DNA from: Selaginella tamariscina
Taxonomy: Eukaryota > Streptophyta > Lycopodiopsida > Selaginellales > Selaginellaceae
Direction: 5' to 3'
DNA length: 64,000 bases
NCBI GenBank assembly: GCA_003024785.1
Contig: PUQB01000005.1
Coordinates: 329,732 to 393,731 of the forward strand
The notes under the pieces are model-generated. The model searched no databases, was not told the DNA's origin, and was given only the letters and a program-made list of their open reading frames with translations. Shown here piece after piece: positions 1 to 10,660 of the stretch (positions are counted from its first letter, which is position 1; every line of letters starts with the position of its first letter). Position numbers and translations under genes: made by a program.

Positions 1-1171
1 TGTGTGTGTGTACCTTCTTTGTCTTGTCGACGCAAGAAAGCATCCATGAAAAGTAGCAAGCGTATGCAGTCGGCATACCCTTTATAAGCAGCCCTGCAGC
101 GGTTACCAAAGTATTAATCAGCACGTGTATTGAGAAAAACTTGCTTGTATACTAATATTCACACATGCACAAACATATAGCAATTAATATTACTTACCAG
201 TGTAAAGGGCTTCTACCATCGTTGTCGAGAGAATCAATTTCAGCACCCCACTTAGTAATCAAATGGTACAAAAGTGCCGTCTGTCCATATTGAGCAGCAA
301 CATGCATGGGCTGCATTCACGGAGTACTATTAACAACCACAGTAAGAAAGCTAAGAAAAATACGCCCCTTCCATATAAGTACTCAGACACACAGTGAACG
401 CCCTGTGTGTCTGAGTGTCTTAATCATGAACTATAAGACTTACACGGTAGCCATAGTTGTCGCCAGATTCAAGATTAGATCCATTTTGAAGAAGTAGCTC
501 TGAGACGTGAATTGAGCCACGAACAGCTGCCCAATGTAGTGCTGTTTGTCCTGAGCCATCGGTTGCATTCACAGACGCACCATGCTGCATAAAAAAAAGC
601 TCATAATCACTATGTATGTATATAGACATACAAGTCAATAGTCAATCTAAATTAATTGTACTCCATTCTTAATTCACATATGCTCATGTAATTCAGAGTG
701 ATTATATTATTAAGAGTATATTTATAAATCATTCGTTTTCCCTATATATAATAATATTAAAACCTATGCAAACACTTGACCATGTAATACAACACACAAC
801 GTACACGCAGGTTACATGTGCACATTATGCTTATGTGTATGATGTATTATGCATCTATACATGGATACATATAGATTATCGTAAACACAGATAAATTGCA
901 CAAGATTTACTTCGATTAGATACTGGGCAGCAGCAACACGATTGTTGAGAGCACTCCACTGCAAGGCAAAATAGCCGCCATGGTCAGGAGAAGAAGCAGA
1001 GCATCCCTCAAGCTCCACAAGGCGCCGTAGCTTATCGAGATCTCCATATGCAGCCGCTGTGTATATATCATTCTTTACCTCCTCTTCCACGCGCCCGAGC
1101 TCGTCATTCACTGTTACCTTCTCCTGCACAGGAACAGCTTCTGTGATCACTTCCACGATCTCCTGCGACAT
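1..1171 (-). CDS. TIP1: Ankyrin-repeat protein S-acyltransferase (TIP1/PAT24 type), 5' part only
   Basis: Four exons of the N-terminal ankyrin domain are visible on the minus strand: about 909-1171, 444-584, 198-310 and 14-93, all with GT-AG borders and compatible phases. The start MSQEIVEV at 1171 opens an acidic leader followed by ankyrin units containing [49 protein letters not shown] and RRQDKE. This order matches plant TIP1/PAT24, a Golgi/plasma-membrane palmitoyltransferase that adds acyl groups to cysteines of membrane-associated proteins and is needed for root-hair and pollen-tube growth. The DHHC catalytic domain and membrane segments lie beyond the left edge, so catalysis cannot be confirmed. 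The last visible intron begins with a GTACACACAC microsatellite. The identification rests on remembered family sequence and is strong for the ankyrin region. Confidence 0.85.
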
Positions 1172-1209
1172 CTCGTAGGAGACGCTCGCTCTTGACCTAG
1201 TTCCTCAGG

Positions 1210-1218
1210 AACCCTAAA
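1210..1218 (-). promoter_or_regulatory. Telo-box-like AACCCTAAA in the TIP1 leader
   Basis: The motif sits about 40 bp upstream of the TIP1 start. Telo-boxes are known 5'-leader/promoter elements of plant genes active in growing cells. Function here is inferred from position only. Confidence 0.4.
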
Positions 1219-1562
1219 TTTCCCCTGTTTTCTTAATTCTGCTGCTCTGTTTTTTGCCGTCCACATAATAGAAATAATACATTTTTATTTATTAATTTAT
1301 TTATATAGTGTGTACGGACACACACGTACACACACGCCATAGTTTTACAAGTCAAAACGAAAATGTATAGTTTTTTGTAAACTATCTGATTATGAATCGA
1401 ATAAATAAATGAGAATGCCGTGTACACACTTATAAACTATCTGATTATGAACTAAATAAATAACCATCATTTAAATATGTATAGTGAGAATAAACATATA
1501 ATATCAATAAATACACCATGTGCATGAAAAATTAAGTGCTGTATTATTAATAGATAATTCAG
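1219..1562. other. Spacer between TIP1 and the Ser/Pro-rich gene
   Basis: AT-rich sequence with short CA-type repeats near 1318-1336 and two similar copies of a segment beginning aaactatctgatta (about 1378 and 1435). I see no gene. Confidence 0.5.
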
Positions 1563-2930
1563 TTAACTCAAGTCATGACCATGACGAGGATGGTGTCCAT
1601 GAGGATGATGGTGTCCATGCGGAGGATGGTGTCCATGGGGAGGATGACCTCGCGGGGACTGTGAGCAGGTGGCGGTGTATGTCCTATAAACAAAGCACAA
1701 TTAGAAATATGAATAATAATTAAACAAACAATAAACTATTTACTTGTTGGAGCGGGATGTGGAGGATGTCCATGAGGAGGTGCATGCCCTGTTCAAACAC
1801 ACACACACACACACACACACATATAGAGAGAGAGAGAGAGAGAGGGAGGGGGGGGGGCTTACTTGGTGGAGCGGGAGTTGAACCATGTGGAGGAGGTGCA
1901 TGCCCTGTTCAAAAACACACACACACACACACATATAGAGAGAGAGGGGGGGGGGGGGGGGGCTTACTTGGTGGAACGGGAGTTGAACCATGTGGAGGAG
2001 GTGCATGCCCTGTTCAAAAACATATATATGTATATATATATAGAGAGAGAGGGGGAGGGAGGGCTTACTTGGTGGAAGAGGTGCCTGTGCAGGTGCAAAA
2101 ATCGGTTCATAACCAGGTACTAGCTCTGGAATGCATGGGCAAAGTGCTACCGGAGATCCCTCGGGAGTTAACGGTGAGAACTGTGGTGTCGGTACAATAT
2201 AGGAGGCTGAAGGCGATGGTGAGGGTGACCGTGACGGTGACGGTGAGGATGAGGGCGAGGGCGAGGGCGACGGTGAGGATGAGGGCGAGTGCGAGGGCGA
2301 CGGTGAGGGGAGGGGGAGGGTGTATTGTGAAACACTGAAGGTGAGGTTGAAGGAACAATGTAAGACGCTGAAGGTGAGGTTGAAGGAACAATGTAAGACG
2401 CTGAAGGTGAAAGTGATGGTACAGTGTAAGGTGACTGTGATGGCGTAATGTAAGACGCCATGGGTGAAGGTGATGGTGCCAGTGATGGTGAAGGTGAAGG
2501 TGAAGGTGACAGTGGTGGTGAAGGTGAAGGCGAAGGTGACAGTGATGGTGAAGGTGAAGGCGATGGTGACAGTGATGATGAAGGTGAAGGTGACAGTGAT
2601 GATGAAGGTGAAGGTGACAGTGGTGGTGAAGGTGAAGGTGAAGGTACTCCGGTAGCTTGTGGTGGTGCAGCCAATGAAGCCGAGGGCGGTAGTACCTTGG
2701 GTTTAACAGCAGGAGGAGGAGCACTGTGATGTTTGCATATCCTGTGTGGAGGATTTTGCATTTTACACCTTCGATCGATTGGATTACTTATATAACAAGG
2801 ACCTGAAAAACACATACAAATACATTGTTGATATATATATATACATTTGCGATAGATACTTACTATCTGATCCATATGCATTAACAGAAACAAGGATCAC
2901 CAAGAACAAGAAAACTCTAGACAGCTCCAT
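1563..2930 (-). CDS. Secreted Ser/Pro-rich (hydroxyproline-rich/AGP-like) cell-wall protein
   Basis: The start at 2930 opens a clear signal peptide, MELSRVFLFLVILVSVNA. Exon 1 is 2864-2930 and exon 2 is 2069-2802. Exon 2 begins with a short Cys segment (PCYISNPIDRRC, then HRICKHH), followed by Ala/Pro residues and long Ser-Pro repeats, the kind of sequence that is hydroxylated and arabinogalactosylated in the wall. Three small exons follow (1968-2009, 1863-1904, 1744-1788), each encoding a HAPPPHGSTPAPP-like unit, and then a His/Gly/Pro-rich end (GHPPHGHHPPHGHHH) at 1563-1683. Two one-base frame changes are needed, near 2300-2312 and 1645, both in C runs; they could be assembly errors or real damage. 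I recognise the class of protein but not a named family. Confidence 0.6.
1744..2069 (-). repeat. Tandemly duplicated exon-intron units
   Basis: Units of about 101, 105 and 119 bp each hold a 42-45-nt phase-compatible exon and a 59-74-bp intron. On the sense strand each intron reads GTAAG, C run, CT run, (in two) GT run, then TTGAACAG. In the third intron TA/TG steps replace the GT run. Exon copies are almost identical, so duplication is recent. Confidence 0.8.
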
Positions 2931-3259
2931 ATCCAGTGATGATGAGTTGAGTATGTTAGAGCAGCCTTTATATTCTAAACCTTTAATTCCTTCATTAGTA
3001 AACGCTATTACAATAGAGCAATGGAGACAATCTTAGTGTTCTCATTTGGATAATAATAAATCTTCTAATACGAATATTATAGGGAAGATATTATTTTCTA
3101 CACTTTTTCCTCTCATTTTACAAATGAGGTCCATAATAATTTTAAATCTGGTTGTAAAATAATATAATATAAATGTATCTTTAATTGCAATCACATTATA
3201 GTATAAAGTCCATTTGTTAATTTGTCTTAAAAAACTGGTGTCTTAACAAATACTTTTGT

Positions 3260-3309
<50 letters not shown>

Positions 3310-3656
3310 TGCTGTACTGCTTTCTCATGACAGAATCTGATTACAATGCCTTATGTTGATATATTGGTACAAACTATTTGTTCAATGTATATACTTTTGT
3401 ATATCACAAAACATTATTTAACACTATATTATATGTTATAATGTGTCACAAATATATTAGATAAATTTATAAGAATTATAAGCAAAAATGAATTAAATAT
3501 ATATATATTGTAAGTGTTACATATTGTTAAGAAAATTTATAATATACATAAACAATGATTAGTTAAAGGTTTTACTAACTATTAAAAGTAAATAAAATAC
3601 AGAAAATTCAGTACTGAGGAAAAGAAAAAAAAAAAAGTAAAGCAAAGCCCCTTTTT
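2931..3656. other. Spacer between the wall-protein gene and eIF4A-III
   Basis: AT-rich, with a CA run at about 3266-3300 running into a short TA run. It should hold the promoter of the minus-strand wall-protein gene and the 3' end of eIF4A-III. No ORF of note. Confidence 0.5.
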
Positions 3657-4015
3657 TTAAATCAAGTCGGCCACATTCATTGGCATTTCGTCCACTTGAG
3701 TACTGTAATATTGTTCTATATCACGCAATATCCGAATATCATCATTCTTCACGAAGTTTATAGCAACTCCCTGAAACAACATCATTACATTAAGTAAGAT
3801 CACATCCTACACATTGTATACATATTCATCAATAGTGCGTGATGAATAAATTAATATATATATATATATATAGGAAGTAACGATAAACCAAGTACCTTTC
3901 TCCCGAACCTTCCAGAACGACCAATCCTATGAATGTACAACTCACGACTGTTGGGAAGGTCGTAATTAATAACCAGGGAAACCTGTACAAAAACTTGTAA
4001 AATGGAGAAAGATAA

Positions 4016-4055
<40 letters not shown>

Positions 4056-5852
4056 ATGCCCGGCTCAGTTATAAGAATGTTTCACTCACTTTGTCTCAGA
4101 CAAACTGTGAAATATATAAAAGACATCATTGCCATTGTAAACACAACAATATATAATGAAACATGTCTATTTACATCTATGTGCGTGTGTTAGTACCTGC
4201 TGAACATCGAGGCCACGAGCCCAAACATCAGTAGTGATGAGCACACGAGTTTGACCATCACGAAACTCCTTCATGATCGTGTCACGCTCTTTCTGGGGCA
4301 TTTCACCGTGCATTGCAGAGACCGTGAAATTGCTCTCTCGCATTTTCTCCGTTAACCACTCCACTTTCCTCTTCGTGTTGCAGAATATCACTGCCTGTGT
4401 GATTGTCAAAGTGTCATATAAGTCGCATAATGTGTCGAATTTCCACTGTTCCTTCTCGACTGCGACGAAGAATTGCTTGATTCCCTGCCCCGAATAACAC
4501 ATGGTTAAACTATAACTATATAAGAAACAAAGTACACATCCACAAATTATGACGCATATTACTGTAAGATAGAGTATGGCAGAAGTATCAACAGACAGTC
4601 AATAGAGTATTAATAAATTACCTCCAAAGTAAGTTCATCACGCTTGACGAGGATACGGACGGGATCCGTCATGAAATTGTTGGTCATCTCCAAAATTTCA
4701 TGGGGTAGCGTGGCAGACACAAGGACCACCTAATGATGAAATAAAAAACACATGTTAAGTCACACACAGTTATATATGCACATATAAGTAACAAACTTAC
4801 TTGTAATTCCGGAGGTAAATAACGATAACAGTCAATAATCTGCTCCTTAAAACCTCTGCTGAGCATTTCATCAGATTCGTCCTGAAAACCACCATCGGGT
4901 ATATAATATACTCACTTAATATGAACATAAAGGAACAAAACGTACCAGTACTAGGAGTTTTACGTGTCTGGTCCTCAAGGTTCTCCGCTTGAGCATGTCA
5001 TATACTCGCCCAGGAGTTCCAGAGACAACATGAACTCCGTGTTCTAACTTCCTCATGTCCTCGCTGAAGCTTTTCCCTCCAATGCACGTGTGTGCTTGTA
5101 TGTTCATGTGGCTCCCCAGCGTAAGTATAACTTTGGCTGTCTGATCAGCAAGTTCACGTGTCGGTGACAATATCAAAGCTTGCACCCTAAAAAAATAAAC
5201 CCAACGAAAAAACCCCATTAGTTTATGCTGACAAGATATCACACGCATAGATACGAGCTACATTAGCATATTACCAGGGGAAAGGTGAGACATTTTTTGA
5301 GAAACAAATCTTAAAATTATCATCATCAGCTAAATACGAATTCCAAAACTAAACCATGGTAGACATATCCAGAAATACAATACTATACTTGCACCCTGCG
5401 AATGTTTTGAAAAGCATATACACACTATACGAATGGTTTTTTTTTAAAAATGCAAAAAAATGCCGGTTAACCTAGATTTGACAATCATCAGATTATGACT
5501 TATAATAGCTAATTAATAAATAAAATCAGGATTTTCAAAATCGGCATAATAAACCTAGATTGACTTACTCTCTGACTGAAGTGTCGATGAGCTGACAGAC
5601 AGCAATACCGATCATGGACGTCTTTCCGGTACCGGATTGCGCCTGCGCAATGACATCTCTACCTCTGATGATCGGAATCACAGCCCTCTGCTGAATCGCC
5701 GACGGCCTCTCGAATCCGTATTCAAATACTCCCCTGAGCAGATCCTCATTCAGCCCCATCTTCTCGAACTGCGTTACGGCCTCCACGCCCGGACTCGTCT
5801 CGAAGACGACATGCTGGTCGCCCTCTTCGTTCACTCTCCTTGCGGCCGCCAT
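3657..5852 (-). CDS. EIF4A3: DEAD-box RNA helicase eIF4A-III (exon-junction-complex core)
   Basis: Seven exons (5569-5852, 4946-5186, 4801-4881, 4622-4729, 4197-4484, 3896-3982, 3657-3770) join in frame to exactly 401 codons, close to the family's usual 400-408 residues. Helicase motifs are present in order: FEKMGL/SAIQQRA Q-motif region, AQSGTGKT (Walker A), PTRELA, GG, TPGR, DESD (the DEAD box as seen in plant eIF4A-III), [11 protein letters not shown] and HRIGRSGR. It is an ATP-dependent RNA clamp deposited upstream of exon junctions and acts in nuclear mRNA processing, export and nonsense-mediated decay. DESDEML and the N-terminal sequence favour eIF4A-III over cytoplasmic eIF4A. It shares a 544-bp head-to-head promoter region with the SAP gene. 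Confidence 0.95.
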
Positions 5853-5859
5853 AGCTAAG

Positions 5860-5871
5860 AACCCTAACCCT
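5860..5871 (-). promoter_or_regulatory. Double telo-box in the eIF4A-III leader
   Basis: AACCCTAACCCT lies 8 bp upstream of the start codon (sense AGGGTTAGGGTT), a telomere-like pair typical of plant translation and RNA-processing genes. Confidence 0.5.
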
Positions 5872-6235
5872 GGCAACAACAAAATCAAGACCGCATTTAT
5901 ATATAGAAGATTCTTGTGAATATTCTATTTAGCGACGGAGAGTTAAAAACAGCATATTCCATATGCAAATGCAACTAAAACTACTTAATTTTCTTATATA
6001 AGAAGTGAAACGAATATTTTCGTAATGAATCTTTAAATTTATAATTATAAAGAACGTATTCTAAAACTTGTCCCTCAGCCACTAGATAAAATTTAAGTAA
6101 GAAGTTCATGCGAATATTCTGTTAGCATAACTGACGACAAATCCTGCGGAGATCCGACGGCCGTGAATCGGCACCCCTTCGATCAAGCTTGCTGACGCGG
6201 CAAGGCTTCTTCCTCTTCCCCATTAGGTTTCCTAC

Positions 6236-6247
6236 AAACTAGGGTTT
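6236..6247 (+). promoter_or_regulatory. Telo-box in the SAP leader region
   Basis: AAACTAGGGTTT lies about 150 bp upstream of the SAP start codon. Confidence 0.4.
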
Positions 6248-6396
6248 GGCAGAGATTCATCAATACCCCGTGTGCGGCGAGCGGGCGGGTGATCGGTCGA
6301 TCCAATTCGATCTAGTCCGTCCACAGAGGTACATGTTCCAGTAGTAGCCAGAAGAAATTCCTTCGGGTAGTCGCAAGTTAAAAGGGAAAAAAAAAG

Positions 6397-6882
6397 ATGG
6401 CACAGGAGAGCTGGAAATGCGATCAGGACGAGACGGGATGCCAGCCGCCAGATGGACCGATTCTGTGTTTGAATAATTGCGGATTCTTCGGCAGCAAGGC
6501 TACCATGAATCTCTGTTCAAAGTGCTACAGGGACGTGGTACTGTTGCAGGCAGCCAAGCCCAAAACTAAAGAGAGCCCTCTCACAATTGGGGAGCCTGTA
6601 ACTACCGAAGTACTTGATGTTCCAGCAGAGACACCGTCGGCTCAAGAGGGGAACCCGACAGAGTCTTCCCCCGGGAGCTCATCCCGCCCGCCCAACCGGT
6701 GCTTTGCATGTAACAAGCGGGTGGGATTGACCGGCTTCAACTGCAGATGTGGAAACGTGTTTTGCTCGCTGCACAGGTACTCGGACAAGCATAACTGCAC
6801 ATACGATTACAAGACAGTGGGTCGGGATGCCATTGCAAAGGCCAATCCAGTTGTCAAAGCGGACAAGCTCGATAAGATATAG
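6397..6882 (+). CDS. A20/AN1 zinc-finger stress-associated protein (SAP)
   Basis: An intronless 161-residue ORF. Residues about 19-43 form an A20 finger (CLNNCGFF...NLCSKCYRD, spacing Cx2-4Cx11Cx2C). Residues about 102-142 form an AN1 finger (CFACNKRVGLTGFNCRCG, then FCSLHRYSDKHNC). Plant SAPs of this two-finger, intronless form bind ubiquitin or act as E3 ligases and are induced by salt, cold, drought and wounding. Length (about 160-175 aa) and intronless structure are typical. The ATG at 6397 follows an A-rich leader. Gene is divergent from eIF4A-III. Confidence 0.93.
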   Translation: MAQESWKCDQDETGCQPPDGPILCLNNCGFFGSKATMNLCSKCYRDVVLLQAAKPKTKESPLTIGEPVTTEVLDVPAETPSAQEGNPTESSPGSSSRPPNRCFACNKRVGLTGFNCRCGNVFCSLHRYSDKHNCTYDYKTVGRDAIAKANPVVKADKLDKI

Positions 6883-7480
6883 GACGTGGTTCACACACAT
6901 ACACACCCGGTTTTTTTCTTTATTTTTTTCCCTTTCTTATTTCGCCCAAGGTGTAGTAATTATTCTTTAGCATTGTTTTTTTACACACTTTTTTTTAGTT
7001 TTTTTCTTTTTTAATTATTTGGAGTTGTGTGGTTTCTTATGTTAATAACATTTAAAGCGTCTTCCTCCGAAATAATGTTTATGTATTAATCATGAAAATA
7101 TATTGTATTTTTTTCTATGAGATGCTGATGTTGATGCTGGAACACACAGCTTTATATATTCAGTCAGCAAACAGTGTTTCTTGCGTTTCCCTCACACGCA
7201 CGGGCACGCACGCACGGATAAGATATAGGAGGCCATGCTACTAGCTCTTATAGTACAATTATTCACACTCTCAATAATGCATATGTAGTGTTAAGCACAG
7301 ACATGCATTAGAAATTTATACTTTAATGATTTCCAAAGTTTTGACACTTTGTGAAAGCGACCTACTTTTTTAAACCAATGCTCAGCAGCCATATCTTGGA
7401 AGCACTTAGAGGAGAATAAAGATTTAATATAGGGCTTGGGGTTTAGGGTTTAACGGTAGTTTTTTTGAAATGTATAACGT
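6883..7480. other. 3' flank of SAP and PPR upstream region
   Basis: T-rich 3' flank (6905-7030), then AT-rich spacer with a short CACG-type repeat near 7190-7215 and a telo-box at 7442-7453. No gene seen. Confidence 0.5.
7442..7453 (+). promoter_or_regulatory. Telo-box upstream of the PPR gene
   Basis: TTTAGGGTTTAA lies 28 bp upstream of the PPR start codon. Confidence 0.4.
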
Positions 7481-9348
7481 ATGGAGAGCTCCTTGAGAGT
7501 AGTGCCACCAACAAACAGTAAAGAGAAGAGAGTTTGGGAGGCATTGGTTTTTGAGGTGAAACAATGTGGCAAGAGGAAGGACTTGCAAGGCGGCAAGCAC
7601 CTACATAGGAATGCTATAGAAGTTGGCTGCCACAGGAACAGATACGTAGCGCACACCCTCATCTCCATGTATGGAAAGTGCGGGAGCATGCGGGACGCTC
7701 GGGATGTATTCGAGAGCATGGTCGAGCATGACGTTGTTTCCTGGAACGCTTTAATCCTTGGATACGTGGAGAATGGGGAAACCTCGGTGGCGCTGCAAGT
7801 GTTTGTCAATATGGAATGTAAACCAAACCGTGCTACATTTCTCGCTGTACTCAAAGCATGTGCATGCAGTCTAGAGAAGGGCATGGCCGTTCATAGGCAA
7901 GCCAGAGAGCGTGGCTTTCATAAAGATATATTAGTGGCAAGCACCTTGGTCGACATGTATGCGAAATGCGGGAGTATGTTGCTTGCTCAACATGTGTTCA
8001 ATAGTATGGTGCATCGCAATGTTGTTTCATGGAACTGTCTACTTCTGGGATACGTGGAGAATGGAGAGTGTTTGGTGGCTTTGGAGATGTTGTCAAACAT
8101 GGATTGTGCACCAGACGGTGTTACATTTGTGGCTGCACTGAAGGCATGTGCACAGTTTTGTTGTGTAGACAAGGGCATGGCCATTCATAGACAAGCTAGG
8201 GAGTGTGGGTTTGAGGAAGACGTGTTCCTAACCAACACACTGCTGGACATGTATAGCAAGTTTCGGGACATGGCGTGTGCCCGGTATTTCTTTGACAAGG
8301 TGAAGAACCAAACTGTTGTTTCCTGGACTGCTTTGATCCTTGGGTACGTGGAAAACGGCGAGAGTTCAATGGCTTTGAATATGTTTGCTAGCATGGACTG
8401 TACACCTAACCATGTTACATTACTTGCTGCGCTCAAGGCATGTAAACAGGAGATGTGTTTAGAGAGGGGATGGCCATTCATAGGCAAGCCAAGGAGGTTG
8501 GACTCGATAAGCACCTGCTTGTGGCAAACGCCTTAATGGAAATGTATGGCGTATGTGGTACCATGCGGGATGCTCACTATGTTTTCGATAATATGATCCA
8601 GCGGGACGTTGTTTCGTGGAACTCCTTGATGCTTGGATACGTGGAAAACCGGGAGTACTTGGTGGCTTTGAACTTGTTTACCAGTATGAGCTTTGTACCA
8701 GACGGTGTTACGTTCGTTGTTGTACTTAAGGCGTGTGCGAATCTAGGAGCTTTAGAAATCGGGCAGAGGGTTCACAACAGAATACGTGAGCTCGGACTGG
8801 AAAAGACCGAACTGGTGGCAACCTCTCTGGTGGACTTGTATGGGAAGTGTGGAGATATGTGTGCTGCCGAGGAGGTGTTTAATAAGATGCATTCGCCAGA
8901 CGTTGTCGCGTGGACTGCGTTGGTTGGAGGATACTCGTCTCTCGGGGATGCCTTCCAAGTGTTTGGTGTCGTCAAGAGGATGCAAGAAGCTGGTTTAGCT
9001 ATGGATGGTGTCACACTCCAGTTAATACTCACTGCTTGCAGCCACACGGGTATGGTGGAAGAGGCTCAAGAATACTTCGCAAAATACGGTACTGTGGAGC
9101 ATTATACGTGTATGGTTGACATCCTGGGGAGAGCCAACAGGTTGCAAGAGGCACTGGCACTTGTGAGGAGGTCTTCTGCTGCCAATAGTACGTTGTGGAT
9201 GTCTTTGTTGGGGGCGTGTACGAAATGGAAGAACGTCGAAGTGGGAAGTATTGCTTTCTCTGCATTGGTGAGCCATGACAAGGATGAGGAGCATGTGTCA
9301 GCTGCATATGTGTTGATGGGAGATCTCTACAGGAGTATGGGCATGTGA
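7481..9348 (+). CDS. PLS-class pentatricopeptide repeat protein, one frame break
   Basis: An intronless gene reading as 7481 to about 8470 in one frame and about 8455-9348 in the next. Consecutive P-L-S triplets of about 100 residues are obvious from repeated VVSWNALILGYVENGE, LAVLKACA, GMAIHRQA and TLVDMYAKCG segments, followed by an E-type end (VEHYTCMVDILGRANRLQEA, TLWMSLLGAC, AAYVLMGDLYRSMGM). PLS proteins bind organellar RNA, mostly for C-to-U editing. The chain stops inside the E region, so there is no DYW deaminase and any editing would need a partner. The break lies at about 8469-8471, where GGGCATGGCC of the sister repeats reads GGGATGGCC; one C is missing. It could be an inactivating mutation or a sequencing error. 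Confidence 0.85.
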
Positions 9349-9385
9349 ATGACATGCATAACTTCATTATACATTGTAAAGTAAC

Positions 9386-9390
<5 letters not shown>

Positions 9391-9460
<70 letters not shown>

Positions 9461-9461
9461 T
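9391..9461. repeat. (CT)n(AT)n microsatellite
   Basis: About 48 bp of CT then about 22 bp of AT, between the stop codons of the convergent PPR and SET-domain genes. Confidence 0.9.
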
Positions 9462-10617
9462 CAGTTAACAAGGCTAGGGATACGGTACTTACTAAGCACA
9501 GCATGGATTACCTCCTGCTTCTGGTCGCCGTAAATCCCTTTAACACCCTCGTGTAAAACTTTTAATGCTTCAGGATGACGTCCACCGAGGTTACATAAAA
9601 TGGCCATCTTAGAGAGTGTCTGTTTACTCCCTGGAGCTGTCGCATGTAGAATTTTAACAAACTCCGGGGTTGGTGGTAAACCTGGAGTTTTCATCATACA
9701 CGCTACGGAGTATGCATCCACAAACCCAGCACGTATCCAATTCTTTTCCTGTCATGTTAAATATTGTATATGTTTTTATTTAATTATATAAATATATTAT
9801 ACAAAACATACCTTATCACTGAAGTTCTTGATACGCTTCTCAATATCTTTAACTAGACCCATGACGTTATCATCCACGTTGAATGATACATCTTTGTATG
9901 GAATATTGCCAAGAATCTCCTTGTGCTTTCTCTCAAATAGGCACCTCTCACACTTGCACTCGAAATGATACTTCCTTATCGAGTTTTCGCGTCCTCCGAA
10001 TAATGGTGCTAAAGCGTTGTCAAAGTAGGAGAGCACCACTTCCTCTCCGGCTTTTATTATTAGATAATTAATAAAATAATTAGGAAATTTATGCGTTGGT
10101 TTAATAAAATGTCAAGAATTATTTATGTACCTTTTAAGTTTTTTGAGGATCGAACAAAGACGACATTGTCTATGATAAATTTTGATGCATTTGGAAGGCA
10201 TGAATGGTTTATAAGTCCAACGGATGCCCATAATCCAGGAAGGTACATACCACCTATAACGTAAATATGTATATGTGTATATAGACACACACACGTGTAC
10301 ATAATATACGTATCTACACATGTGTATAAGTACTTGCCAGTGCATACCTTATATGGATATAGCAAGCGTCACTCTCTCTCTCTGCACAAACTTATGAAGT
10401 CTAATTATTAAGGTTTACCACTTTGAGAAATATATGCCACTCGATCCCTAACCCGACGTATCCTTCCAATATCAACTACTCGATTCAATGACTTGGTAGC
10501 CACCTATTGTAAAATACATGTTAGGTGCATATGTGTATATACATTAAATATATACAATAGTCTTTTTGTGTATATTTTGTATATCAATGTTCGTGTATAG
10601 GTGTATTATGTAAGTTC

Positions 10618-10660
<43 letters not shown>

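Larger units (their letters stand above)
5853..6396. promoter_or_regulatory. Shared head-to-head promoter region, eIF4A-III / SAP
   Basis: The 544 bp between two divergent start codons carry telo-box motifs near both ends (5860-5871 and 6236-6247). Bidirectional activity is inferred from the arrangement. Confidence 0.45.

Noticed and set aside
1757..2338. Plus-strand ORF with His-Thr and Glu-Arg runs
   Set aside because: Translation of CA and GA microsatellites within introns of the opposite-strand gene.
2460..2729. Plus-strand ORF of Gly/Glu/Asp repeats
   Set aside because: It is the antisense shadow of the Ser-Pro repeat of the minus-strand wall protein, which has a signal peptide and splice sites.
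5860..5871. Interstitial telomere repeat
   Set aside because: Only two CCCTAA-like units next to a start codon; a telo-box fits better.
7450..9367. Minus-strand ORFs across the PPR gene
   Set aside because: Shadows of the PPR repeats; the plus strand carries the recognisable PPR motifs.
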